Shown one piece after another: positions 1 through 6,500 of a stretch of 10,465 bases of DNA (its first letter is position 1; each line of letters opens with the position of its first letter). The notes under the pieces were generated by a model. The model saw only the letters and a program-made list of their open reading frames with translations. It was not told the origin of the DNA and did no database searches. The position numbers and the translations under genes are program-made. Origin of the DNA: Oscillospiraceae bacterium. Its GTDB lineage: Bacteria > Bacillota_A > Clostridia > Oscillospirales > Oscillospiraceae. Location of the stretch: assembly GCA_017381835.1 (NCBI GenBank), contig JAFOBK010000207.1, positions 1 to 10,465 on the forward strand. Reading direction: 5' to 3'.

Positions 1-642
1 TCCCACAAGTACGTTGCTCGCCGTACCGCTGAGCTGGTCGGCAAGACCGAGTTCAAGATGGTCAACTGCCACCTGGGCAATGGTTCCTCCATGTCCGCTA
101 TCAAGGACGGCAAGTGCATGGATACCACCATGGGCCTGACTCCTCTGGCTGGCGTTCCCATGGGCACCCGTTCCGGCGACATCGACGCAGCTGTTGTTCA
201 GTTCCTGTGCAACAAGTATGGCTACAGCGTTGACGAGTGCCTGAACATCCTGAACAAGAAGTCCGGTATGCTGGCTATCTCCGGCGTTTCCTCCGACTTC
301 CGTGATCTGGAAGACGGCGCAAAGAACGGCAACGAGGATTGCGCACTGGCTCGTGACAAGTTCGCATACGAAGTTGCTAAGTACGTTGGCGCATACGCTG
401 CAGCTCTGAACGGCATCGACGTTCTGACCTTCACCGCTGGTGTCGGCGAAAACGACGTCAACATCCGTGCAGCTGTCTGCGAGTACCTGGGCTTCCTGGG
501 TGTTAAGATCGATCCCGAGCTGAACGGCAAGCGCGGCAAGGAAATGATGATTTCCACTCCCGACTCCAAGGTTCAGGTTTGGGTTGTTCCCACCAACGAA
601 GAGCTGATGATCGCAAAGGATACCGCTGATCTGGTAAAGTAA
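1..642 (+). CDS. ackA: Acetate kinase, C-terminal part (5' end outside window)
   Basis: Acetate kinase interconverts acetate + ATP and acetyl phosphate + ADP; in fermenters it makes ATP from acetyl phosphate in the cytoplasm, usually after phosphotransacetylase. The frame is open from base 1 and gives 213 residues, about the C-terminal half of a roughly 400-residue family. Visible family motifs (numbered in the fragment) are HKYVA near the start, HLGNGSS around residue 24, the acetate kinase signature MGLTPLAG followed by MGTRSGD (residues 54-60, whose Arg57 matches the substrate-binding Arg241 region of the family), and FTAGVGEN near residue 141, which carries the conserved glutamate. Codon use is strongly biased, as in a highly expressed gene. 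A strong terminator follows 20 bp after the stop. The pta partner, if present, would lie upstream outside the window. The identification is secure; only the missing N-terminal half is unknown. Confidence 0.97.
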   Translation, partial: SHKYVARRTAELVGKTEFKMVNCHLGNGSSMSAIKDGKCMDTTMGLTPLAGVPMGTRSGDIDAAVVQFLCNKYGYSVDECLNILNKKSGMLAISGVSSDFRDLEDGAKNGNEDCALARDKFAYEVAKYVGAYAAALNGIDVLTFTAGVGENDVNIRAAVCEYLGFLGVKIDPELNGKRGKEMMISTPDSKVQVWVVPTNEELMIAKDTADLVK

Positions 643-661
643 TTATTAGCAAACTCTAATG

Positions 662-691
662 AGAGCCGCCGCAATCCGCGGCGGCTCTTTT
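662..691 (+). terminator. Intrinsic terminator of ackA
   Basis: An 11-bp perfect GC-rich stem (662-672 AGAGCCGCCGC paired with 678-688) has a 5-nt loop AATCC and runs into TTTT (688-691). It starts 20 bp past the ackA stop and separates ackA from the following operon. Confidence 0.92.
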
Positions 692-711
692 CCTATATTT
701 TCAATAGAAAA

Positions 712-821
712 TGTAGGGGAGGGTCTTGACCCTCCCGCACAGAAAGAACCATCGTATTCGCCGCAATCCAATGTGTAAAAGAAATATTGTACTGCCGGGA
801 GGGTCAAGACCCTCCCCTACA
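712..821. repeat. Palindromic intergenic repeat, copy 1 (long inner segment)
   Basis: Two 26-nt arms (712-737 and 796-821) are perfect inverted complements, beginning TGTAGGGG and ending CCCCTACA. Each arm also contains its own palindrome: 720-733 (AGGGTC-TT-GACCCT) and 800-813. The pairing can therefore be drawn as an 8-bp outer stem, two side hairpins and a 4-bp inner stem (734-737 with 796-799) enclosing a 58-nt segment (738-795) in which I see no further structure. The outer eight bases and the layout are shared with the two shorter copies at 4353 and 6501, but the side-hairpin sequences differ. No transposase is present, so this is a non-autonomous, REP/BIME- or MITE-like element. Confidence 0.85.
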
Positions 822-864
822 AGGGATACATAGTGCGATTAGAAGAAAGGGGAAAGGGGACATT

Positions 865-1767
865 ATGAAAAGAAAGGTTAGCCTTCTTTTGGTTCTGGTA
901 CTGCTATTTTGCGCCTTTCCTGTGACGGTATCTGCCAACAGCCCACCACCCTTTCCCTGGTATTGGTTTGAGCTTTCCAATCTTCCGGAGGGAACTGTTT
1001 ATGTGGACATGCTGGTGAAGCTTCCGGAAGAGGATAGCCACTATACAGCTTTGGTCACAGAGAATCTGCCCGACGGCTTCTCTCCGGATGCGCCCATCGT
1101 GAATTACTGCCAGAAGAATTTCCAATCCTATACCTTCCATTATAAGAACGCAAAATCCATGATCAAAGTGGGTTCTGACAATGCGGTCTATTTTTTCACA
1201 GATGCTCCGCAGAACCATCCAATCTGGGAGCATAATGAAGATATCTATGAACGGGGCAGAATCCGTCTGGCTATGCTGGATGAAAATGGAAATATTCTGC
1301 AGGTATCCCGCACCTTATCGATCAAATCCAAAAGTCTGTTTGACTATCAGTTGAATACATTTCATTATGATGCCAAAGCGGATTCACTGGAAGCAGATAG
1401 GCGCTTTAATATGGGTGGGATGCTTTTGTTTCTGTTTCTCAGTGCAGTTGGTCTTGTGCTGACCTGCTTATTGGAAGATTGGATGGCAGTCCCTTTCAAA
1501 CTCTGGAAGCAGTACAATGAACTGATTTTCAAAACCAACCTGATATCCCAGGTCCTTATGCGGCTGCTGCATGTGCTGCTATATGGATGGGTGTTCGCCC
1601 ATTATGCATGGACAGTGGTTTTTATGGAAATCCTGGTGTACTTTGGCGAATTCCTTATTTATAGAAAGAAAATGAAAGAGATTTCCCTTGCCCGTGTACT
1701 TTGGTATACCGTTGCAGCCAATACGATATCCTTAGTTATCGGAATCATTCCAATGATGATCGTATAA
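865..1767 (+). CDS. Signal-peptide-bearing membrane protein of unknown function
   Basis: I do not recognise the family. The 300-residue product begins with a typical Sec signal peptide: MKRK, a hydrophobic core LLLVLVLLFC, then a probable cleavage after VSA (about residue 24). Residues 25-182 form a presumed extracytoplasmic domain that starts with a Pro/aromatic stretch (SPPPFPWYW) and contains NLPEGTVYVDML. The C-terminal third is hydrophobic, with likely membrane segments at about 184-204, 228-248, 250-266 and 280-300. The ATG at 865 is chosen because AAAGGGG lies 5-6 nt upstream and the signal peptide begins exactly there; an in-frame TTG at 787 would start inside the palindromic repeat and bury the signal peptide. 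The next small membrane-protein gene begins 10 nt downstream, so the two are probably co-transcribed with pepT. A membrane or envelope role is inferred from topology alone. Confidence 0.82.
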   Translation: MKRKVSLLLVLVLLFCAFPVTVSANSPPPFPWYWFELSNLPEGTVYVDMLVKLPEEDSHYTALVTENLPDGFSPDAPIVNYCQKNFQSYTFHYKNAKSMIKVGSDNAVYFFTDAPQNHPIWEHNEDIYERGRIRLAMLDENGNILQVSRTLSIKSKSLFDYQLNTFHYDAKADSLEADRRFNMGGMLLFLFLSAVGLVLTCLLEDWMAVPFKLWKQYNELIFKTNLISQVLMRLLHVLLYGWVFAHYAWTVVFMEILVYFGEFLIYRKKMKEISLARVLWYTVAANTISLVIGIIPMMIV

Positions 1768-1777
1768 GGAGCAGATT

Positions 1778-2002
1778 ATGAAAGGTCATAAGTTGCTATA
1801 TGGCGCGTCCGTGCTGATGGTGCTGGGATTTTTGATCCACCTTCTCATAGACTATCAGAAATACAAAGTCAGCTTTACCTCCGCGCCTTTTTGGATTTGG
1901 ATCTGTGCGGATGCGCTGTTGTGGCTGCTGCCGGCTCTCATTGCTGCGGTAGCAGGCTATGTTGCCAAGAAAAAACTTACAAAAAAGGAGAATAGAAAAT
2001 GA
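1778..2002 (+). CDS. Small two-helix membrane protein (74 aa), unknown function
   Basis: This small protein has two predicted transmembrane segments (about residues 7-24 and 38-63) separated by a short polar loop (DYQKYKVSFTS), and ends in a very basic tail, KKKLTKKENRK, that probably faces the cytoplasm. AAGGAG (1766-1771) overlaps the stop of the upstream membrane-protein gene and lies 6 nt before the ATG. The stop TGA overlaps the pepT ATG (ATGA at 1999-2002), a sign of translational coupling. The tight spacing on both sides argues that it is a real gene. The upstream protein is also membrane-bound, so a joint complex is possible, but nothing in the sequence proves it. No family is recognised. 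Confidence 0.78.
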   Translation: MKGHKLLYGASVLMVLGFLIHLLIDYQKYKVSFTSAPFWIWICADALLWLLPALIAAVAGYVAKKKLTKKENRK

Positions 2003-3204
2003 CCTCTGTTGTAGATCGTTTTTTGAAATATGTGTCTTTTGACACCCAGTCCGATGAAACCAGCGAAACCTGCCCTTCCACCATGAAGCAGAAGGACCTG
2101 GGCGCAGCCCTGGTGGAAGAGATGCTGCAGATGGGTATTGCCGATGCCCGCATGGATGACAACGGCTATGTTTACGGCACCGTCCCCGGTGACCCCAGCC
2201 TGCCCACCATCGGCCTCATTGCCCATATGGATACCTCTCCCGACGCATCCGGCAAGGATGTGAAGGCAAAGATCGTGGAGTACCGGGGCGGCGATGTTCT
2301 CTTAAATGAGGAAAAGGATATTTGGCTCCGTGAAAAGGATTACGAGAGCCTCCGCAACCATCACGGCAAGCATTTGATCGTCACCGACGGCACCACCCTG
2401 CTGGGCGCTGACAATAAGGCCGGTGTTGCGGAGATCATGGCCTGCGCAGAGCGCCTGCTGACCACCCGGATGCGCCATGCCACTTTGAAGATCGGCTTTA
2501 CCCCCGATGAAGAGGTGGGCAGAGGTGCCGATCTTTTTGATATTCCCGGTTTCGGCGCTGACTATGCCTATACTGTGGACGGCGGTGCTATCGGCGAAAT
2601 GGAGTATGAAAACTTCAATGCTGCCGGTGCCAAGGTGATCGTTCATGGCCTGAATATCCATCCCGGCGCAGCAAAAAACAAGATGGTCAACTCCCAGCTG
2701 ATCGCTATGGAGTTTAACAGCCTCCTGCCTGCAGCCCAGCGGCCCGAACATACCACCGGCTACGAGGGCTTTATCATGCTGATGGCTATGAACGGCGAGG
2801 TGGAAGAATCCAGCCTTGTCTATATCATCCGCGACCATGACATGGAGAAATTCCAGCAGAAGAAGGCCGTTATGGAAGCCGCAGCCGCTTTCATTAATTC
2901 CAAGTATGGCGAAGGCACTCTGGAACTGCATATCAAAGACAGCTACTTCAATATGAAAAAGTGCATAGAGCCTTGCATGTATGTGGTGGAGCGTGCCATG
3001 AAGGCAATGGAAGCTGTGGGCATGACCCCCAAGACCGTGCCCATCCGCGGCGGCACTGACGGCGCAAGACTGTCTTACGAAGGCCTGCCTTGCCCGAATC
3101 TCTGCACCGGCGGCGAAAATTACCACGGCCGCTTTGAATATATCCCCGTTGAGGATATGGAAAAGTGCGTGGATATGCTGGTTGCACTGATGACCGGCTT
3201 ATAA
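1999..3204 (+). CDS. pepT: Peptidase T (tripeptide aminopeptidase)
   Basis: PepT is a cytoplasmic di-zinc aminopeptidase of the M20 family that removes the N-terminal residue from tripeptides. The 401-residue length fits the family (about 405-410). The expected residues are present: HMD (His76, Asp78) for the first zinc motif; GADNKAG with the bridging Asp138; TPDEEVGRG with catalytic Glu171 and metal-binding Glu172; TVDGG with Asp194; and NYHGRFE with His376. The lid/dimerisation domain inserts at about residues 205-320. The ATG at 1999 has AAGGAG (1985-1990) 8 nt upstream and overlaps the stop of the 74-residue membrane protein by ATGA. A strong terminator lies just downstream, so pepT is the last gene of its operon. 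The role is salvage of amino acids from peptides. Confidence 0.97.
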   Translation: MTSVVDRFLKYVSFDTQSDETSETCPSTMKQKDLGAALVEEMLQMGIADARMDDNGYVYGTVPGDPSLPTIGLIAHMDTSPDASGKDVKAKIVEYRGGDVLLNEEKDIWLREKDYESLRNHHGKHLIVTDGTTLLGADNKAGVAEIMACAERLLTTRMRHATLKIGFTPDEEVGRGADLFDIPGFGADYAYTVDGGAIGEMEYENFNAAGAKVIVHGLNIHPGAAKNKMVNSQLIAMEFNSLLPAAQRPEHTTGYEGFIMLMAMNGEVEESSLVYIIRDHDMEKFQQKKAVMEAAAAFINSKYGEGTLELHIKDSYFNMKKCIEPCMYVVERAMKAMEAVGMTPKTVPIRGGTDGARLSYEGLPCPNLCTGGENYHGRFEYIPVEDMEKCVDMLVALMTGL

Positions 3205-3210
3205 TGAAAA

Positions 3211-3243
3211 ACATCCCCGCCAAATGGCGGGGATGTACTTTTT
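3211..3243 (+). terminator. Intrinsic terminator after pepT
   Basis: A perfect GC-rich stem (3211-3221 ACATCCCCGCC with 3226-3236) closes an AAAT loop and is followed after AC by TTTTT (3239-3243). It starts 6 bp after the pepT stop. Confidence 0.93.
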
Positions 3244-3273
3244 GATATGCCTTATTGAATTACGCAATACGGA

Positions 3274-3302
3274 TTGACAAACGCATTTTATAACGATATG
3301 AT
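3274..3302 (+). promoter_or_regulatory. Sigma-70-type promoter of the dehydrogenase gene
   Basis: TTGACA (3274-3279) and TATGAT (3297-3302) are separated by 17 bp, a near-consensus housekeeping promoter. The expected start point is about 3309, giving a leader of about 57 nt before the ATG at 3366. It lies between the pepT terminator and the dehydrogenase RBS. Confidence 0.85.
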
Positions 3303-3307
3303 GTTAT
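3288..3307. promoter_or_regulatory. Possible regulator site overlapping the dehydrogenase promoter
   Basis: TTATAAC (3288-3294) and GTTAT (3303-3307) form an inverted pair, ATAAC-N8-GTTAT, that straddles the -10 element. The half-sites match those at the deoR and E2 promoters but point outward rather than inward. The site is short and AT-rich, so a chance occurrence is possible. Confidence 0.35.
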
Positions 3308-3365
3308 CGATAGCAAAAGAATGAATAACCTGATCCACACATCATATTAAAGGAGATTGCGTATT

Positions 3366-4310
3366 ATGGGTAAGATTACAGTTGTCGGTGCAGGCAGTGT
3401 TGGCGCGGCTGTTGCCAACGATTTGATGGTGCAGGGCATTGCCTCTGAGATTCTGCTGGTGGACGTGAACAAGAAGAAGGCCAAGGGCGAGGCGCTGGAT
3501 ATTTACCAGGGCGCTCCGTTCCATTCTCCCGCAGTTGTCCGCTCCGGTGATTACGCCGATGCGGCAGGTTCCAACATTGTTGTTATCACTTGCGGCGTTG
3601 CCAGAAAGCCCGGTATGACCCGCCTGGATCTGGCCAAGACCAATGTAGCCATTATCAAGGACGTGGCAAAAGCCATCGTGCCTTATGCCCCCGATGCCAA
3701 GTATGTGATCGTCAGTAATCCTGTGGACATTCTGACCTATGTGTTCCATAAGGTTTCCGGCCTTCCCGAGAATCAGATTATCGGCTCCGGTACCATCCTG
3801 GATACCAGCCGTCTTCAGTCTGAGCTGGCAAAGCGCTTCCACATCAGCCCCAAGAATGTCCATGCCCATGTCTATGGCGAGCATGGCGACAGCCAGTTCG
3901 TCCCCTGGTCCCTGGCTCACATTGCCAATAACCATATCGATGACTATAAGGAGCGCTCTCCTGATAAGGATCGCATCAACTGGAACAAGGACTATGCTGA
4001 GGTGGAGGAGTTCGTGAAGAAGTCCGGCGGCAAGGTCATTGAGAACAAGGGCGCAACCTTCTACGCAGTCTCCATGGCGGTGTGCCATATCTGCAAGTGC
4101 CTGGCTATCGATGCCGGCACCGCGCTGACGGTTTCTACCATGTTCCACGGCGAGTACGGCATCGACGATGTGTGCATGTCTGTGCTGACCCTGGTGGATG
4201 ATCACGGTGTCAGAGGCAAGATCACCAACTGGCTTACCGATGAAGAGGTGGAAAAGCTTCAGGCCAGCGCCAATAAGCTGAAATCCGTCATTGCCCAGTT
4301 GGATATTTAA
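3366..4310 (+). CDS. NAD-dependent L-lactate/malate dehydrogenase family protein
   Basis: This is a 314-residue 2-hydroxyacid dehydrogenase of the LDH/MDH fold, interconverting pyruvate and lactate or oxaloacetate and malate with NAD(H). It shows the Rossmann motif GAGSVG (8-13), Asp33 after beta2 for NAD preference, the active-site loop ARKPGMTR (79-86) with the carboxylate-handling Arg86, SNPVD (117-121), the Asp146/Arg149 pair in LDTSRLQ, and catalytic His173 in GEHGDS. The residue at the classic specificity position (Gln102 in LDHs) is Arg80, the malate-type residue. Thr231 in KGATFYAV is instead the lactate-type residue, as are several framework motifs. Substrate therefore cannot be assigned safely; databases may call it L-lactate dehydrogenase. 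ATG 3366 is preferred, with AAAGGAG ending 10-11 nt upstream; the in-frame TTG at 3357 sits almost on the RBS. The gene is monocistronic, with its own promoter and a downstream hairpin. Confidence 0.93.
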   Translation: MGKITVVGAGSVGAAVANDLMVQGIASEILLVDVNKKKAKGEALDIYQGAPFHSPAVVRSGDYADAAGSNIVVITCGVARKPGMTRLDLAKTNVAIIKDVAKAIVPYAPDAKYVIVSNPVDILTYVFHKVSGLPENQIIGSGTILDTSRLQSELAKRFHISPKNVHAHVYGEHGDSQFVPWSLAHIANNHIDDYKERSPDKDRINWNKDYAEVEEFVKKSGGKVIENKGATFYAVSMAVCHICKCLAIDAGTALTVSTMFHGEYGIDDVCMSVLTLVDDHGVRGKITNWLTDEEVEKLQASANKLKSVIAQLDI

Positions 4311-4313
4311 AGA

Positions 4314-4343
4314 AACAGGGAACGGTTTGTACCGTTCCCTGTT
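4314..4343. terminator. Hairpin between convergent genes, possible bidirectional terminator
   Basis: A 12-bp perfect stem (4314-4325 AACAGGGAACGG with 4332-4343) closes a 6-nt loop, 3 bp after the dehydrogenase stop. On the plus strand the T-tail is weak (GTTATTAC). On the minus strand the stem is followed by TCTTTAAAT, so it may serve the converging methyltransferase gene as well. Confidence 0.65.
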
Positions 4344-4352
4344 ATTACGAAA

Positions 4353-4425
4353 GTAGGGGCGAGCATCGCTCGTCCGCTATTGCAGTATGATTCTGCAGTA
4401 ACGGACGACCAATGGTCGCCCCTAC
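4353..4425. repeat. Palindromic intergenic repeat, copy 2 (cloverleaf-like)
   Basis: The 73-bp element starts 10 bp after the hairpin and ends 3 bp beyond the stop of the minus-strand methyltransferase. Pairing by hand gives an outer stem GTAGGGG/CCCCTAC (4353-4359 with 4419-4425), hairpin A CGAGC-ATC-GCTCG (4360-4372), an inner stem 4373-4385 with 4393-4405 (one C/A mismatch, 7-nt loop) and hairpin B CGACC-AAT-GGTCG (4406-4418). No base at the four-way junction is unpaired. It matches copy 3 (6501-6575) nearly base for base outside the inner stem-loop. Confidence 0.88.
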
Positions 4426-4428
4426 AAA

Positions 4429-5568
4429 TTATTTTGTAAGTTCCAATAATGTCTGCTTGAAGCCGTAGGCATCAGCCAGGGCTTGTGCCTGCTGTCTTCC
4501 CTTGTTAGAGGGTTTGCCATTACGCTTGGCACGGATCATGATGTTCTTGGGGGAGTGGTCGAAGTCAATGAACTCGATCATGTCCACATTATAGCCCATG
4601 TCCTCCAGCACGCTTGCCCGAATGGAGTCGGTAAGCAGGGCAGACACACGCTCCTTGATAATGCCGTATTTGAGAAGCATGTCCAGGTCGCCGCCCTTAT
4701 GAATGCTGCTGTTGATTTCATGCTGGCAGCAGGGAACGGAGAAAATGAAATCCGCTTTTTTCTGGATGGCATAGTGGAGGGCAAAGTCTGTGGCCACATC
4801 ACAGGCGTGGAGGGTCACGATCATGTCAATGTTACGATCGGTCAGCACATCCTTCGTTACATCCGCGTGGACAAATTCCAGGCCGGAGTAGCCGTACTTC
4901 TTGGCGATCTCCCCGCAGCGCTGCACCACATCCGCTTTCAGATCGTAGCCGATGATGGTGGCATTCATGCCCCGCTTCACAGCGAAGTAATAGTAGAGAA
5001 TAAATGTCAGATAGGATTTGCCGCAGCCAAAGTCCAGAATGGTGATGCTGTCCTTTTTGTAATCCTTGAAAGCATGGTCGATCAGCTCGATGAAGCGGTT
5101 GATCTGCTTATACTTGTCATATTTGGCACGGACAATCTTGAAATCCGCGGTAAACACACCCAGGTCAACCAGTGCGGGGATGTTTTCTCCCTCTTTCAGG
5201 ATGTATTCTTTTTCACGGTTGTGGCTCTGCACCTTGCCGGGCAGGGGAACGGAGGCGGTGGCATGGCGCTTATAGCTGCCATCCCGTTTCATGGAGTACT
5301 GGATGGTTTCGGTGTCGGTCACCACCAATGCCTGGCGGTAGCGGCTTTCCAGTTCGTTTGCAACTACTTTCAGCAGTTCCTCAGCACTTACATTTCTGTG
5401 GAAGGCCTTGTTATCCCGAAAACGCTCCAGCTGATAGGCCAGGGTACCCTTCAGCATCACCGGCCGGATGTTCACTTTCTGATCGTCGGTTTTGTCAATG
5501 GGCTGGCTGAATACCGCTTTGGAGAGGGTAGGGAGCGCAGCCTCAAAATCTGTCAGAAGTCTAGCCAT
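4429..5568 (-). CDS. Class I SAM-dependent methyltransferase, METTL25/RRNAD1-like (Methyltransf_32 type)
   Basis: The 379-residue protein has a methyltransferase core in its second half. Motif I is DFGCGKSYL (179-187), followed by the acidic post-motif-II end YDL (208-210), motif LHACD (253-257) and VPCCQH (278-283). LHAC followed by PCC.H is the pattern I associate with the Methyltransf_32 family, which includes animal METTL25 and RRNAD1. The N-terminal 140 residues lack a recognised domain, and the C-terminus is basic (KRNGKPSNKGRQQ), which could suit nucleic-acid binding. The substrate is unknown; an RNA target is a guess supported only by the neighbouring rRNA methyltransferase rsmI. ATG 5568 lies one base past the rsmI stop (TGATATG), with GGTGA 5 nt upstream; a GTG at 5577, overlapping rsmI by 8 nt, is an alternative that adds three residues. 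It is probably translationally coupled to rsmI. Confidence 0.9.
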   Translation of the reverse strand: MARLLTDFEAALPTLSKAVFSQPIDKTDDQKVNIRPVMLKGTLAYQLERFRDNKAFHRNVSAEELLKVVANELESRYRQALVVTDTETIQYSMKRDGSYKRHATASVPLPGKVQSHNREKEYILKEGENIPALVDLGVFTADFKIVRAKYDKYKQINRFIELIDHAFKDYKKDSITILDFGCGKSYLTFILYYYFAVKRGMNATIIGYDLKADVVQRCGEIAKKYGYSGLEFVHADVTKDVLTDRNIDMIVTLHACDVATDFALHYAIQKKADFIFSVPCCQHEINSSIHKGGDLDMLLKYGIIKERVSALLTDSIRASVLEDMGYNVDMIEFIDFDHSPKNIMIRAKRNGKPSNKGRQQAQALADAYGFKQTLLELTK

Positions 5569-5569
5569 A

Positions 5570-6439
5570 TCATTCACCGAAGAGCTTCTTCAGCCGCAGG
5601 GCTGCAGCCTTCAGCTCGTTCTTGGAGTAGGAGTTGTTGGGGTCAGCCAGCACAGCGGCAACCGCTTCCTTGCCGGAAAGGTTCTTACCAACCATGGCAT
5701 CCACCAGCATGGCCTCAGGGGAGACGGTATGCTCCACCTTGTTGAAGATGTAGTCTTCGTCAATCTCAATGACGATGGCAAACTCACCCTTGTCATAGTT
5801 GCCCTTGAGAAGCATCTGCTCCTTGACTTCAGCGGGAGTGCCGCGGAAGGTCATTTCGTGGAGCTTGGTCATATCGTTGCACAGACACATCTGCACCTTT
5901 GCATCCTCGTTAATAAAGAACTCCACCAGATCCATGATCCGCTTGGGGGACTCATAAAAAGCAAAGGTCCGGGTGTTGCCCTTGCGGATCTGCTCCAAAA
6001 GCTTTCTGCGGTCGGGATTTTCCCGGGGGAAGAAGCCGTAGAACAGGAAAGAGCTCAGTTCGAAGCCGGAGATAGACAGGGCATTTACCGCTGCGCAGCA
6101 GCCGGGGATGCCTACCACCTTAATGCCCTCTGCCACAGCTGCCTTGATCAGCTCGTTGCCGGGGTCGGAGATGCAGGGGGTGCCGGCATCGGTAATGACG
6201 GCGATGGACTTGCCCTCTTTCAGCTCGTTAATGAAGTACTTGGCCTTGCCATGCTCGTTGAACTTGTGGTTGGCCATCAGTTTGTTGTGAATATCCAGCT
6301 TGTTGAGAAGGATCATAGACCGGCGGGTATCCTCCGCGGCGATGATATCCACCTCAGTGAGCACCTTGATGCCCCGGGGGGACATATCCTGGGAGTTGCC
6401 GATGGGGGTGGCGACAATATAAAGTGTTCCGTATTCCAT
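5570..6439 (-). CDS. rsmI: 16S rRNA (cytidine(1402)-2'-O)-methyltransferase RsmI
   Basis: RsmI methylates the ribose 2'-OH of C1402 in the decoding centre of 16S rRNA using SAM. The 289-residue length is normal. It belongs to the tetrapyrrole-methylase fold and shows the family motifs VATPIGN (9-15), AEDTRR (35-40), TDAGTPCISDPG (83-94), IPGCCAAVNALSISG (111-125), YGFFPRE (134-140) and FYESPKR (161-167). Small departures from the usual wording are PGCC in place of PGP(S/C), and NDMTKLHE (188-195) in place of RELTK.HE. AGGAGGT lies 4 nt before the ATG, an excellent RBS. It is the first gene of a two-gene minus-strand operon with the METTL25-like methyltransferase, with its own promoter at 6470-6498. 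Confidence 0.96.
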   Translation of the reverse strand: MEYGTLYIVATPIGNSQDMSPRGIKVLTEVDIIAAEDTRRSMILLNKLDIHNKLMANHKFNEHGKAKYFINELKEGKSIAVITDAGTPCISDPGNELIKAAVAEGIKVVGIPGCCAAVNALSISGFELSSFLFYGFFPRENPDRRKLLEQIRKGNTRTFAFYESPKRIMDLVEFFINEDAKVQMCLCNDMTKLHEMTFRGTPAEVKEQMLLKGNYDKGEFAIVIEIDEDYIFNKVEHTVSPEAMLVDAMVGKNLSGKEAVAAVLADPNNSYSKNELKAAALRLKKLFGE

Positions 6440-6469
6440 AGTTACCTCCTAAAAGGCCATATTTTATTT

Positions 6470-6498
6470 ATTATATCATAGAAAGCAAAGAAAAACAA
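6470..6498 (-). promoter_or_regulatory. Promoter of the rsmI operon
   Basis: Read on the minus strand, TTGTTT (6498-6493) and a perfect TATAAT (6475-6470) are 17 bp apart, about 31 bp before the rsmI ATG. The -35 box starts only 2 bp from repeat copy 3, so the repeat forms its upstream border. Confidence 0.7.
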
Positions 6499-6500
6499 TA

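Noticed and set aside
787..864. TTG-initiated upstream extension of the membrane-protein gene.
   Set aside because: It begins inside the right arm of the palindromic repeat and would hide the signal peptide; ATG 865 has a good RBS.
2302..4205. Long minus-strand frames opposite pepT (274 residues) and the dehydrogenase (287 residues).
   Set aside because: Both are antisense shadows of genes with all catalytic residues in place; they have no RBS or recognisable domains.
4353..4425. Cloverleaf-like fold with a 7-bp outer stem and 7-nt loop, considered as a tRNA gene.
   Set aside because: No T-loop GTTC motif, no D-loop GG, side loops of only 3 nt, and the same element is repeated at 6501; it is a repeat, not a tRNA.
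4483..5745. A 420-residue plus-strand frame opposite the METTL25-like gene.
   Set aside because: It crosses two real minus-strand genes with recognisable motifs and shows no domain of its own; a codon-bias shadow.
5492..6481. A 329-residue plus-strand frame opposite rsmI.
   Set aside because: rsmI motifs are clear on the minus strand; this frame runs into the rsmI promoter and has no supported start.
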